DNA of 64,000 bases from Sphingomonas sp. J315 (GTDB taxonomy: Bacteria; Pseudomonadota; Alphaproteobacteria; Sphingomonadales; Sphingomonadaceae), in NCBI RefSeq assembly GCF_024666595.1, contig NZ_CP088296.1, positions 1,364,001 through 1,428,000 of the forward strand, in the 5' to 3' direction. Position numbers and translations under genes: made by a program. Below, piece by piece: positions 1-8,092 of the stretch. Position 1 is the stretch's first letter. The number at the start of each line of letters is the position of its first letter. The notes beneath the pieces were generated by a model. That model ran no database searches, was not told the origin of the DNA, and saw only the letters and a list, made by a program, of their open reading frames with translations.

Positions 1-18
1 GATGTGATGAAACGCTGA
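1..18 (+). CDS. Possible 3' end of a gene entering from the left
   Basis: Frame 1 reads Asp-Val-Met-Lys-Arg followed by TGA at 16-18, directly before a hairpin repeat. This could be the C-terminus of a plus-strand gene cut by the window edge. Five codons cannot identify a product, so this is only a flag. Confidence 0.2.
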   Translation, partial: DVMKR

Positions 19-20
19 CC

Positions 21-53
21 CGGCGCTCCTGCGAAGGCAGGAGCCCAGAGCCA
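21..53. repeat. Hairpin repeat, CTCCTGC family
   Basis: An imperfect palindrome built on GCTCCTGCGAAGGCAGGAGC followed by CCAGAG. The same core with the same CCAGAG flank recurs at 1871-1900 (one base different in the loop). Recurrence at gene ends suggests a REP-like dispersed repeat. Confidence 0.6.
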
Positions 54-78
54 AATCTGAATCGCTCCGTAACTAGCG

Positions 79-315
79 CTATTCCGCCTCGGCCTTCTTC
101 TTGGCCAGCTCCGCCTCCTTCTCGGCATCATAGCCAGTCGAGGGTGGCGCATGGTGCGAATGCACCGGCTGCGTCGTCGCAGGCGGGTCCGAAGCATCCA
201 TCGATTCATCCAGCGCGCGATCGAGCCGCGCCTGTTTGCTCTCCGGATTCTTCTCGAGCCGTTCGGCGATACTCTCGTCGGTCCCGGCGTCACCGCGCTT
301 CTTGTCGTCTTCCAT
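79..315 (-). CDS. Small acidic/charged hypothetical protein
   Basis: A 78-residue, very hydrophilic protein starting MEDDKKRGDAGTDESIAERL and ending in a Glu/Lys/Ala stretch (EKEAELAKKKAEAE). I recognise no domain. The start at 313-315 was chosen over an upstream in-frame codon because GGGAGCAGGACA lies just before it and the extra N-terminal sequence looks non-coding. There is no signal peptide or membrane segment, so a cytosolic, possibly disordered protein is likely. It lies downstream of the Bax-inhibitor-like gene on the same strand but is separated from it by a terminator, so it is probably transcribed alone. Confidence 0.6.
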   Translation of the reverse strand: MEDDKKRGDAGTDESIAERLEKNPESKQARLDRALDESMDASDPPATTQPVHSHHAPPSTGYDAEKEAELAKKKAEAE

Positions 316-397
316 TGTCCTGCTCCCAAAGGGGTGGACGTCGAAAACGCGCGCCGGGCGATTCGCGTTCCGCCTCCGAAACGCTGATGGCGCAACG

Positions 398-430
398 CAG
401 AAAGGCCCGGCCATCGCTGGCCGGGCCTTC
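398..430 (-). terminator. Rho-independent terminator
   Basis: Perfect 10-bp inverted repeat AGGCCCGGCC / GGCCGGGCCT (403-412 and 419-428) with a 6-base loop, followed on the minus strand by TTTCTGC. It sits 30 bp past the stop of the Bax-inhibitor-like gene. Confidence 0.75.
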
Positions 431-456
431 CCGATTTCCCAAGCCTGTCGCAGCGA

Positions 457-1203
457 TCAGTCGCGCGACGTGCCGAAGATGCTGAGGATGAACTGGAACA
501 TGTTGATGAAGTCCAGATACAGGCTCAGCGCGCTCATGATCACGACCTTGCCGACCATGTCGGTGCCCGCGACATAGGCGTACATGCTCTTGATCCGCTG
601 CGTGTCATAGGCGGTCAGGCCCGCGAAGATCAGCACACCCGCGATGCTGATGATCAGCGCCATCATGCTCGACTGGGTAAAGATGTTGATGATCGACGCG
701 ACGATGATGCCGATCAGGCCGACGATCAGGAAGCTGCCGAACCCGGTCAGGTCACGCTTGGTGGTATAGCCATAGAGGCTGAGGCCCACAAAACCCGCCG
801 CCGTCGCGAAGAACGCCTGCGCGACCGACGTGCCGGTGTAGCGCAGCAGCAGCGTCGAGAGCGACAGGCCCATCAGCACCGCGAAGCTCCAGAACAGAAC
901 CTGCAGCGTGCCGGTCGACATCTTGTTCTGGCCGAAGCTCATTGCGAACACGATCGCCAGCGGCGACAGGATGATCAGCCAGGCGAGCGGCCCGCCATTG
1001 GCAAAGACCGAATAGGCCATCGACTGCTCGCCGCCCCATGCGAACATGAGCGCGACGATGCCGCTGAGCAGCACGCCCGAGGCCATATAGTTGTAGACCG
1101 AAAGCATGTAGGACCGCAGCCCCGCATCATACGCGGCATCGCGCGTACCTGCGGCCGTCGCGTACGGCGCGGCGGTCGTTTGGGGGTCAGACCAGTTAGC
1201 CAT
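457..1203 (-). CDS. Bax inhibitor-1/YccA family membrane protein
   Basis: A 248-residue polytopic inner-membrane protein with about seven hydrophobic segments after a soluble N-terminus of about 30 residues (MANWSDPQTTAAPYATAAGT). The segment LIFAGLTAYDTQRIKSMYA near the C-terminus is characteristic of the BI-1/YccA family, in which acidic residues in the last helices form a pH-sensitive pore. YccA interacts with FtsH in E. coli, and related proteins modulate calcium leak in other organisms. Any such role here is inference from the family. Length is typical. It appears monocistronic and ends in a strong terminator. ATG at 1201-1203 is preceded by AAAGGAG. Confidence 0.9.
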   Translation of the reverse strand: MANWSDPQTTAAPYATAAGTRDAAYDAGLRSYMLSVYNYMASGVLLSGIVALMFAWGGEQSMAYSVFANGGPLAWLIILSPLAIVFAMSFGQNKMSTGTLQVLFWSFAVLMGLSLSTLLLRYTGTSVAQAFFATAAGFVGLSLYGYTTKRDLTGFGSFLIVGLIGIIVASIINIFTQSSMMALIISIAGVLIFAGLTAYDTQRIKSMYAYVAGTDMVGKVVIMSALSLYLDFINMFQFILSIFGTSRD

Positions 1204-1333
1204 CTCAAACTCCTTTGCCCGGCGGTCTCAGATGATCGGCCGCCCGGATGTTATCGAATATCATGGTTCTGCCGACGAGATTCAAGGAAAACCGGCATCG
1301 CGGCGTCTGACGAAATGGGTTAATGCCCGCGCG

Positions 1334-1870
1334 ATGCACCGTCTGTTCGTCGCATTGCGCCCGCCACCCGCGATTCGTGACCGCCTCACCGACCTGATGG
1401 ATGGGGTCGAGGGCGCGCGCTGGCAGGGCGACGACCAGCTCCACATCACGCTGCGCTATATCGGCGAAGTCGATCGCCGCACCGCCGAGGACGTCGCAAC
1501 CGCGCTGTCGGCGATCCGGTTCGACCTTCCCCCGCTCCGGCTCGACGGCTGCGGCACATTCGACACCAAGGGGCGTCCCAATGCGCTCTGGGCCGGGGTC
1601 GCCCCGCGCGATGCGCTCGCGACCCTGCACAAGAAGATCGACCGCGCGATGATCCGCATCGGCCTCGAACCCGAGCACCGCGCCTATGTCCCGCACATCA
1701 CGCTCGCCCGCCTCGCCGGATCGGCGGGACCGGTCGACGGCTTTCTCGCCCGCCACGCCGCGCTGACCAGCCCGGAGTTCACCGTCGATCACATGGCCCT
1801 CTACGAAAGCCGCCTCGGCCATGGGGGCGCGAGCTACGAACCGGTCGAGCGCTACGCGCTGACCGCCTAG
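1334..1870 (+). CDS. thpR: RNA 2',3'-cyclic phosphodiesterase (2'-5' RNA ligase family)
   Basis: A 178-residue member of the 2H phosphoesterase superfamily. Two HxTx motifs are present, HITLRYIGE near residue 40 and HITLARLAG near residue 121. They supply the paired catalytic His/Thr residues. Family members hydrolyse 2',3'-cyclic phosphates at RNA ends and can join 2'-5' linked tRNA halves. The start MHRLFVALRPP matches the usual family N-terminus, so about 34 upstream in-frame residues are excluded. It stands alone, divergent from the Bax-inhibitor-like gene, and is followed at once by a hairpin repeat. Confidence 0.88.
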   Translation: MHRLFVALRPPPAIRDRLTDLMDGVEGARWQGDDQLHITLRYIGEVDRRTAEDVATALSAIRFDLPPLRLDGCGTFDTKGRPNALWAGVAPRDALATLHKKIDRAMIRIGLEPEHRAYVPHITLARLAGSAGPVDGFLARHAALTSPEFTVDHMALYESRLGHGGASYEPVERYALTA

Positions 1871-1951
1871 AGCTCCTGCGCAGGCAGGAGCCCAGAGTCA
1901 CATGCGATTGGCGTCGCAACCCCGGTGCTCCTGCCTGAGCAGGAGCACCGG
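1871..1951. repeat. Two adjacent hairpin repeats (CTCCTGC family)
   Basis: The first unit (from 1871) repeats the palindrome found at position 25, with the CCCAGAG flank. The second (1922-1950) is a near-perfect hairpin CGGTGCTCCTGC-CTGA-GCAGGAGCACCG. They fill the space between the convergent thpR and sodC genes and could act as a bidirectional terminator as well as a REP-like element. Confidence 0.65.
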
Positions 1952-1955
1952 CCCG

Positions 1956-2540
1956 TTACCCCGCCGCGAACACGCCGCATGCGACGCGGTCGCCGCTGTC
2001 GCCCGACGGATCGGTTTTCTGGTCGTCCTTGCCGGCATGGACCACGAACGCCGAGCCATCGGCATCGAGCAGCTGCGCCATCGTGCCCGAGCGCAGCGTG
2101 AAGCTCAGCGTGCCGCTGCCGTCGTCCGCGACGGTCAGGTTCGGCATGTCGCCGGCATGCGCGCCCTGCGGATTGTCGAGGCCGTGCTGGGTCGACTCAG
2201 GATTCCAGTGGCCGCCCGCAGTGGTGAATCCCGGCGCATCGCATTTTCCGGTCATATGGACATGCACGCCATGCTCGCCCGGCGTGATCCCGGTGACCGA
2301 CACGGTGACCGCCAGTCCATCGGCGGTGGTGGTCGCCACCGCGCTGCCCGCCGCGCTGCCGTCCGCCTTGGTCAGCGTCGCGGTGGCGCTCTCGGCGGTG
2401 GCGCTGCCATTTTCGACCGGCAGCACTTCATTGCCCGACATCATCGTGTCGTTTGCGGGCATTGCGGTGTTGGTCGTCTCCGCGCCGCCGCACGCAGCGG
2501 TCAGCATCAGCGCGGCAATCGCGCAGCCGGTCCGGATCAT
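1956..2540 (-). CDS. sodC: Cu/Zn superoxide dismutase, lipoprotein
   Basis: A 194-residue periplasmic superoxide dismutase that dismutates superoxide to peroxide and oxygen. A signal sequence ends in the lipobox-like LTAAC (Cys17), so membrane anchoring is likely. A Ser/Thr/Ala-rich linker precedes the SOD domain. Metal-ligand motifs are visible: GEHGVHVHMTGKC, GGHWNPESTQHG and GAHAGDMPN, and the C-terminal GGDRVACGVF region is represented by SGDRVACGVF. The start MIRTGCAIAALM is preceded by AGGAGA; longer upstream reading lacks a signal-like sequence. It is convergent with thpR across hairpin repeats and probably monocistronic. Confidence 0.92.
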   Translation of the reverse strand: MIRTGCAIAALMLTAACGGAETTNTAMPANDTMMSGNEVLPVENGSATAESATATLTKADGSAAGSAVATTTADGLAVTVSVTGITPGEHGVHVHMTGKCDAPGFTTAGGHWNPESTQHGLDNPQGAHAGDMPNLTVADDGSGTLSFTLRSGTMAQLLDADGSAFVVHAGKDDQKTDPSGDSGDRVACGVFAAG

Positions 2541-2601
2541 CCTTGGTCTCCTGTTGCAAAGGCTCGCGTCGCCAATGAGCGAGCGGGTAAAGGGTTCCGC
2601 T

Positions 2602-3498
2602 TCACGCCCGCGGATGGGCGTTACGGTAGACGTCGAGCAGATGCGCGGCATCGACCGCCGTGTAGATTTGCGTCGAGCTCAGGCTGGCATGGCCGAGCAG
2701 TTCCTGCAAGGCGCGCAGGTCCGCTCCACGCCCGAGCAGATGCGTCGCAAAGCTGTGGCGCAGCGCGTGCGGCGTGGTGCGTTCGGGCAGCCCCAGCCGC
2801 ACCCGCGCCGCGCGCACCGCGCGCCGCACCAGCGCCGGATCGAGCGGCCCGCCCCGCGCACCGCGGAACAGCGGCGCGGCGCTCGCGGTCCCATAGGGGC
2901 AGAGTCGCACATAATCCTCCACCGCCGCGCGCACCTGCGGCAATAGCGGCACGATCCGCACCTTGTCGCGCTTGCCCGTGACGCGCAGCGTCTCGCCAAG
3001 CGGGAGCGCCGCGCCCGTCAGCCCCATCGCCTCGCCAATTCGAAGTCCCGCGCCATAGAGCAGCAGCAGCACCGCCAAGTCGCGCGCCGCGATCCACGGC
3101 TCGCGCGCCTCGTCCGCGACTTCCTCGGCCAGCGCCACCGCCTCGTCGGGCGAAACCGGGCGCGGCACCCCCTTGCGCACCCGCGGCCCGCGCAGCCGGG
3201 GCAGCTCCGCCTCCGCGCCCGCCGCAAAGCTCAGAAACGCGCGCACCGCCGACAGCTCCCGCGCGGCGCTGGCATTGCCGATCCCGTCAGTGCGGCGATG
3301 CGCCAGATAGGCGCGCAGGTCGGCGGCGCTCACCTTGGCCAGCCCCGCGCGATCCACCGCCCCGCCCCAATGCCCCGACAGAAACGTCATCAACCGCACC
3401 GCCGTCGCCTCATAGGCCCGCACCGTATGCGCCGACCGCCGCCGATCCCGCGCGAGATGCGCACCGAACAGCAAAGGCAATGGCTTGTCGTCCATCAC
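2602..3498 (-). CDS. xerC: Tyrosine recombinase XerC
   Basis: A 298-residue phage-integrase-family recombinase. The N-terminal SAM-like core-binding domain (about 1-100) precedes the catalytic domain. Visible active-site residues are Arg in GLRIGEAM (about 153), the HxxR box HALRH (His244/Arg247), His270 in GHASLSST and nucleophile Tyr279. With XerD it resolves chromosome dimers at dif next to FtsK. Length and chromosomal setting favour XerC over a mobile integrase, and no att sites or phage genes lie nearby. It starts divergently from the hydrolase at 3569. A second in-frame Met directly follows the first, so the start could be one codon later. Confidence 0.88.
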   Translation of the reverse strand: MMDDKPLPLLFGAHLARDRRRSAHTVRAYEATAVRLMTFLSGHWGGAVDRAGLAKVSAADLRAYLAHRRTDGIGNASAARELSAVRAFLSFAAGAEAELPRLRGPRVRKGVPRPVSPDEAVALAEEVADEAREPWIAARDLAVLLLLYGAGLRIGEAMGLTGAALPLGETLRVTGKRDKVRIVPLLPQVRAAVEDYVRLCPYGTASAAPLFRGARGGPLDPALVRRAVRAARVRLGLPERTTPHALRHSFATHLLGRGADLRALQELLGHASLSSTQIYTAVDAAHLLDVYRNAHPRA

Positions 3499-3568
3499 GG
3501 CAACCTAACCGCCCCCGCGTCGCGCGTCATGGTTCAATCGGCGCGATTTTGTCCCTAAGACCCTCCCC

Positions 3569-4291
3569 ATGATCAACGCCGCCGGCCACCGCCTCGCCTT
3601 TCACCACAGCCCCGGCACCGGGCCGACCATCGTCTTCCTGCCGGGCTATGCCTCCGACATGAGCGGGAGCAAGGCGGTGGCGATCGAGGCATGGGCGCAA
3701 TCCACCGGCCGCGCCTTCCTCCGCTTCGACTATGCCGGATGTGGCGACAGCGAAGGCGCGTTCGAGGATCAGACGCTCGCCAGCTGGCGCGACGATGTGC
3801 TGCTGCTTATCGACCGCCTGATCGATGGACCGATCATCCTGGTCGGGTCGTCGATGGGCGGGTGGATCATGCTGCTCGTCGCCAGGGCACGGCCCGACCG
3901 CGTCGTCGGGCTGGTCGGCATCGCCGCCGCCCCCGATTTCACCGACTGGGGGTTCACCCAGGCGCAGAAGATGACGCTGCTCAATGAAGGGCGCCTCGAA
4001 CAGCCCTCCGAATATGCTCCGGAACCGACGATCACTACCCGCGCCTTCTGGTCGTCGGGCGAGGCGAACCGGCTGATGCATGGCCCCATCGACCTGTCCA
4101 TCCCCGCCCGGCTGATCCACGGCCAGCGCGACCCCGACGTCCCGTGGGAACGCAGCGTCACCCTCGCCGGTCTCCTCCGTTCAGACGATGTGCAGACAAT
4201 TCTGGTCAAGGACGGCGACCACCGCCTGTCGCGCCCGCAGGACATTGCCCTGATCCTGCGCACCCTTGAGGATCTACTCGCTACGCCATGA
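3569..4291 (+). CDS. Alpha/beta hydrolase
   Basis: A 240-residue cytosolic serine hydrolase of the alpha/beta fold. The nucleophile elbow GSSMGG lies near residue 95, the oxyanion region is [13 protein letters not shown] near 25-37, the acid is probably Asp in HGQRDPDVP (about 190) and the catalytic His is in GDHRLS (about 216). The sequence resembles small ABHD10-like esterases, but the substrate cannot be read from sequence. Its TGA overlaps the ATG of the downstream TPR gene (ATGA), so the two are translationally coupled. Confidence 0.85.
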   Translation: MINAAGHRLAFHHSPGTGPTIVFLPGYASDMSGSKAVAIEAWAQSTGRAFLRFDYAGCGDSEGAFEDQTLASWRDDVLLLIDRLIDGPIILVGSSMGGWIMLLVARARPDRVVGLVGIAAAPDFTDWGFTQAQKMTLLNEGRLEQPSEYAPEPTITTRAFWSSGEANRLMHGPIDLSIPARLIHGQRDPDVPWERSVTLAGLLRSDDVQTILVKDGDHRLSRPQDIALILRTLEDLLATP

Positions 4292-5031
4292 TGTTCCTGC
4301 TCCTCGCTTCCGCCGCCCAGACTGTCGCCGGACCACCCTCGCCCGAGGAGCAGCGCTGGGAACGCTGCGTCGAACTCGCCGTGGACAATCCCGTGCAGGG
4401 CATCGCCGAGGCGGATCGCTGGCGGCTGTCGGGGGGGCGTTTCCTCGCCGAGCAATGCCGCGGGATGGCCTATACCCGGCAACAGCGCTGGGTCAGCGCT
4501 GGCGGCGCGTTCGAAACCGCCGCGCGCGAGGCCGAAGTCGCGCGCGACCGCCGGGCGTCGAAATATTGGGCTCAGGCGGGCAATGCCTGGCTCGCTGCGG
4601 GCGAGGCCGCCAAGGCGCGCTCCGCGCTCGATGCAGCGCTGGCGACCGGCACACTCGAAGGACTGGAACGCGGCGAGGCGCACCTCGACCGCGCCCGCGC
4701 CCTCGTCGCATCGGGCGACCTTGCCGGCGCGCGCGGCGATCTCGACAAGGCGCTGGTCCATGCCGCGAAGGACCCGATGGCCTGGCTGCTCTCCGCCAAT
4801 CTCGCGCGCCGCACCGGCAATATCCCGCTCGCCCGCGACCATATCGCCAGGGCGCTGGAGATGGCCGGCGACGATGCCTCGGTCCAGCTGGAGGCGGGGA
4901 ATATCGCCGCAGTCGCGCGCGACGAGGCGGGGGCAAAGGCCGCCTGGACCCGCGCCGCGCAACTCGCTCCGGACAGCCCGATCGGCGCATCTGCGCGCGC
5001 CGCGCTCCAACAATTTGCCGAGCAGGAATAG
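4288..5031 (+). CDS. TPR-repeat protein, probably exported
   Basis: A 247-residue Ala-rich protein with a short hydrophobic N-terminus ([15 protein letters not shown]) that looks like a signal peptide. The rest is helical repeats consistent with TPRs, for example [18 protein letters not shown] and [23 protein letters not shown] proteins act as scaffolds, so the partner is unknown. It overlaps the hydrolase by four bases and precedes gloA by 53 bp. The run of seven G at 4434-4440 is in frame here and does not disrupt the gene. Confidence 0.75.
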   Translation: MMFLLLASAAQTVAGPPSPEEQRWERCVELAVDNPVQGIAEADRWRLSGGRFLAEQCRGMAYTRQQRWVSAGGAFETAAREAEVARDRRASKYWAQAGNAWLAAGEAAKARSALDAALATGTLEGLERGEAHLDRARALVASGDLAGARGDLDKALVHAAKDPMAWLLSANLARRTGNIPLARDHIARALEMAGDDASVQLEAGNIAAVARDEAGAKAAWTRAAQLAPDSPIGASARAALQQFAEQE

Positions 5032-5084
5032 AAACCAGGCCCCGCATCCCTATCTCTGGCGCGAACCAGCGACAGGGAAGTCCC

Positions 5085-5549
5085 ATGCATTACCTCCACA
5101 CCATGATCCGGGTGACCGATCCCGAAGCCTCGATCCGCTTCTTCGAACTCCTCGGCCTGAAGGAGACCCGGCGGATGGAGAGCGAGAAGGGTCGCTTCAC
5201 GCTGATCTTCATGGCCGCGCCGGGCGATATCGAAGCCGACACGTCCGAAGCCGATGGCCGCCCGCGCGCCGAGGTGGAACTCACCTATAACTGGCCGCCC
5301 GAGGACGGCAGCCCGCCCGAGGTCTACACCGGCGGTCGTAATTTCGGCCACCTCGCCTATCGGGCCGAGAATATCTACGAGACGTGCCAGCGACTGATGG
5401 ACGCCGGCGTCACCATCAACCGCCCGCCGCGCGACGGCCATATGGCGTTCGTGCGCAGCCCCGACGGCATCTCGGTCGAGCTGCTGCAGGCCGGCCATCT
5501 CGAACCCGCCGAACCCTGGGCGTCGATGCCGAACACCGGGGTGTGGTGA
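5085..5549 (+). CDS. gloA: Lactoylglutathione lyase (glyoxalase I)
   Basis: A 154-residue glyoxalase I of the VOC fold. It isomerises the methylglyoxal-glutathione hemithioacetal to S-D-lactoylglutathione. The N-terminus [20 protein letters not shown] and the segments [18 protein letters not shown] and [11 protein letters not shown] are classic. Candidate metal ligands are His5, a Glu of the first module, His in FGHLAY and Glu in VELLQ. The start follows AGGGAAG. gloB lies one gene downstream and gshB 2.5 kb away, a local concentration of glutathione-dependent detoxification. Confidence 0.92.
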   Translation: MHYLHTMIRVTDPEASIRFFELLGLKETRRMESEKGRFTLIFMAAPGDIEADTSEADGRPRAEVELTYNWPPEDGSPPEVYTGGRNFGHLAYRAENIYETCQRLMDAGVTINRPPRDGHMAFVRSPDGISVELLQAGHLEPAEPWASMPNTGVW

Positions 5550-5556
5550 GCTACCG

Positions 5557-6702
5557 ATGACGGGCATCCTTCATGGCTGGCCCGTCCGGGAATTTTTCAG
5601 GCTGACCGGTGCGCAAGTACCGATCATCCAGGCACCGATGGCGGGCGCTGGCGGAGTCGCGCTCGCCGCTGCCGCGATCCGCGGCGGCGCGGTCGGGTCG
5701 CTCCCCTGCGCGATGCTGACGCCGGATCAGGTGCACGAGCAAGTGGCGCAGGTGCGCGCGCAGGCGGACGGCCCGCTCAACCTCAACTTCTTCTGCCACG
5801 TGCTCGGCGACCCGCCCAATGAGAGCGCGTGGCGCGCGCTGCTCCAGCCCTTCTATGACAAGGAAGGCGTCGGCCCGCCCGAAACCCCGCCTCCGCTGCG
5901 CACGCCGTTCGACGATGCGATGTGCCGCGTGGTCGAGGAAGTGCGGCCCGAGATCGTCAGCTTCCATTTCGGTCTCCCGGAACCCGCCCTGCTGGATCGG
6001 GTCCGCCGCGCTGGCGCGCTGATTGTCGGTAACGCCACCACGCGCGCCGAGGCCCGCGCCCTGACCGATCAGGTCGATCTGGTCATCGCGCAGGGGTTCG
6101 AAGCCGGTGGCCATGCCGGCCATTTCCTCGACGGCTACCGCCCCGAGGGGACGCTGGCGCTGGTACGGCAGGTCGCGCTCGATGCCGATCTGCCGCTCGT
6201 TCCTGCGATCGCTGCGGGAGGCATCGCGGATGCGGCGGGTATCGCAGCAGTACTTCAGTTGGGCGCAGGCGCAGTCCAGCTCGGCACCGCCTATCTTCAC
6301 ACGGCCGAGGCGACGATCTCCCCCGCCCATCGCGCAGCGCTGCGCAGCGGCGAGACGGTCGTCACCAACCTCTTCTCCGGCGGACTCGCGCGCGGGATAC
6401 GCAACGCGCTGATCGACGAAATCGGGCCGGTGCATCCTGCCGCCCCGCGCTTCCCCTATGCCTCCGCCGCGCTCGCCGAACTGCGCCGCATGGCCGAGGC
6501 GGACGGGCGTGGCGACTATTCCCCGCTCTGGACCGGACAGGCCGCGTCGCTCGGCGCCCCGCTCCCCGGCGAGCCTCCCGAAGGCGCACAGGCGCTCACC
6601 GAACGGCTGGCGCGGGAACTTTTCGAACTGCTAGGAGAGTCCGATGATCGAAGTGGTCCGCATCCCAGCGTTAAGCGACAACTATATCTGGATGGCGCAT
6701 GA
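5557..6702 (+). CDS. Nitronate monooxygenase family protein
   Basis: A 381-residue FMN-dependent TIM-barrel enzyme of the 2-nitropropane dioxygenase type. PIIQAPMAGAGG (about 23-34) opens the barrel, QGFEAGGHAGH (about 184-194) carries the conserved His/Gly loop, and VPAIAAGGIADAAGI with GAGAVQLGTAYL forms the phosphate-binding region. The family oxidises alkyl nitronates; the real substrate here is unknown. It starts 7 bp after gloA and overlaps gloB by 59 bases, unusual but with a good gloB ribosome-binding site inside its 3' end. A different frame has a TAG just before the gloB start, so a missed base near the 3' end is possible though unproven. Confidence 0.85.
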   Translation: MTGILHGWPVREFFRLTGAQVPIIQAPMAGAGGVALAAAAIRGGAVGSLPCAMLTPDQVHEQVAQVRAQADGPLNLNFFCHVLGDPPNESAWRALLQPFYDKEGVGPPETPPPLRTPFDDAMCRVVEEVRPEIVSFHFGLPEPALLDRVRRAGALIVGNATTRAEARALTDQVDLVIAQGFEAGGHAGHFLDGYRPEGTLALVRQVALDADLPLVPAIAAGGIADAAGIAAVLQLGAGAVQLGTAYLHTAEATISPAHRAALRSGETVVTNLFSGGLARGIRNALIDEIGPVHPAAPRFPYASAALAELRRMAEADGRGDYSPLWTGQAASLGAPLPGEPPEGAQALTERLARELFELLGESDDRSGPHPSVKRQLYLDGA

Positions 6703-7372
6703 CCCGGCCTCGGGCGAAACCATCGTCGTCGACCCCGCCGCCGCCGACCCGGTGCTGGAAGGGGCAGCCGCGCGGGGCTGGACGATCACCGCGATCTGGA
6801 ACACCCACTGGCACCCCGACCACACCGGCGGCAACGCCGCGATCAAGGCCGCCACCGGCTGCACCGTGATCGCCCCCGCCGCCGAATCCGCGAAGATCCC
6901 CACCGCCGACCGGCTGGTGGCAGAGGGCGACATGGTGATGCTCGGCACGTTCCAGGCGGAGGTGATCGACGTCCCCGCCCACACCGCCGGCCATATCGCC
7001 TACCACCTGCCCGAGGCGGAGATCGTCTTCGTCGGCGATACCTTGTTCGCAATGGGCTGTGGCCGTCTGTTCGAAGGAACAGCGGCGCAGATGTTCGCCA
7101 ATATGCAGCGGCTCGCCGCGCTCCCGGGCGACACGACGGTCTATTGCGCGCATGAATATACCCAGTCCAACGGCCGCTATGCGCTGGTCGCGGAGCCGGA
7201 CAATGCGGCGCTGATCGCGCGGATGGCTGAGGTCGATGCGATGCGCGCGCAGGGCCTCCCCACCGTCCCGACCAGCATCGCGCTTGAACGGGCGACCAAC
7301 CCCTTCATGCGTGCATCATCCGTGGAAGAGCTGGCCGAACGCCGTGCGGCGAAGGACAGCTTTCGCGGCTAG
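6644..7372 (+). CDS. gloB: Hydroxyacylglutathione hydrolase (glyoxalase II)
   Basis: A 242-residue metallo-beta-lactamase-fold hydrolase that converts S-D-lactoylglutathione to D-lactate and glutathione. The metal motif THWHPDHTGG (residues 54-63) is complete, followed by His in DVPAHTAGHIAYH, Asp in FVGDTLF and His in YCAHEYT. The start MIEVVRIPALSDNYIW is typical and is preceded by TAGGAGAG. The gene overlaps the 3' end of the nitronate monooxygenase gene and its stop overlaps the convergent DedA gene by four bases. With gloA it completes the methylglyoxal pathway. Confidence 0.93.
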   Translation: MIEVVRIPALSDNYIWMAHDPASGETIVVDPAAADPVLEGAAARGWTITAIWNTHWHPDHTGGNAAIKAATGCTVIAPAAESAKIPTADRLVAEGDMVMLGTFQAEVIDVPAHTAGHIAYHLPEAEIVFVGDTLFAMGCGRLFEGTAAQMFANMQRLAALPGDTTVYCAHEYTQSNGRYALVAEPDNAALIARMAEVDAMRAQGLPTVPTSIALERATNPFMRASSVEELAERRAAKDSFRG

Positions 7373-7971
7373 CGCGTCCGCCGGTTCCAGGTCACGACGC
7401 GATAGGCCCAGATTGCCGCCGCCACCACAGAGGTGCCGATCGCGACCGGACCGACATAAACCTGCAGCTGCTGGAACTGCGACCCCAGCAGCAGCCCGGC
7501 ATAGGCCAGCACGGCGTTCCAGATCGCGCTGCCGATGAATGTCGCCGCCAGAAAGCGCGGAATCCCCATCTTTGCCATCCCTGCGGGCAGCGAGATCATC
7601 GTGCGGAAGGTGGGAAAGAAGCGGAACACGAACACCACCCACAGCCCGTGCCGGTTAAAGAAGCGGTCGAGCTTCTCGACATCTTCCCAGGTCAGCGTCA
7701 GCCAGCGCCCGTGCCGCTCGACGAACGGCCGGATGCGCTCAATCCCGATCCAGCGCCCCACGCCGTACCAGAACATGTTGCCCAGCGTCGTCCCCAGCGT
7801 CGCGACGATCAGCAACGGCGTCATGTCCATGTCGCCGCGCGCCACCGCCATCCCGCCAAAGCCCATGATGACCTCGGACGGGATCGGCGGAAACACATTC
7901 TCGAGCGTCATCAGGATGAAGATCCCGACATAGCCGCCCCAGGCGATCAGGTTGAGGATGAACTCGGTCAT
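7369..7971 (-). CDS. DedA family membrane protein
   Basis: A 200-residue polytopic inner-membrane protein of the DedA/VTT (SNARE-associated) family. The early reentrant motif ENVFPPIPSEVIMGFGG (about 24-40) and the central FRFFPTFRTMISLPAGMAKM (about 115-134) are diagnostic. Recent work on the family assigns undecaprenyl-phosphate or phospholipid flipping; which applies here is unknown. It lies downstream of gshB on the same strand, separated by an inverted hairpin-repeat pair, so it may be cut off from gshB transcription. Confidence 0.9.
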   Translation of the reverse strand: MTEFILNLIAWGGYVGIFILMTLENVFPPIPSEVIMGFGGMAVARGDMDMTPLLIVATLGTTLGNMFWYGVGRWIGIERIRPFVERHGRWLTLTWEDVEKLDRFFNRHGLWVVFVFRFFPTFRTMISLPAGMAKMGIPRFLAATFIGSAIWNAVLAYAGLLLGSQFQQLQVYVGPVAIGTSVVAAAIWAYRVVTWNRRTR

Positions 7972-7988
7972 AAGGGGATAACGCTCAA

Positions 7989-8092
7989 GTCCCCCTCCCG
8001 CTTGCGGGAGGGGCTAGGGGAGGGTCTGTCCAAAGGCGAAACGCAGGAGGTTACAGGCCCTCCCCCGACCCCTCCCGCAAGCGGGAGGGGAG
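7989..8092. repeat. Inverted pair of CCCTCCCGC-TTGCGGGAGGG repeats
   Basis: Two copies of a hairpin element face each other. Copy 1 (7989-8031) contains CCCCTCCCGCTTGCGGGAGG plus GCTAGGGGAGGGTCTG. Copy 2 (8051-8092) is its inverse, with CAGGCCCTCCCCCGACCCC. The arrangement is like a BIME. Copy 2 lies inside the reading frame of gshB and encodes its last residues. A looser relative is at 26198-26240. Confidence 0.75.

Noticed and set aside
2602..3498. Integrase of a mobile island
   Set aside because: The recombinase matches chromosomal XerC in length and motifs, with no att repeats, tRNA target or phage genes nearby.
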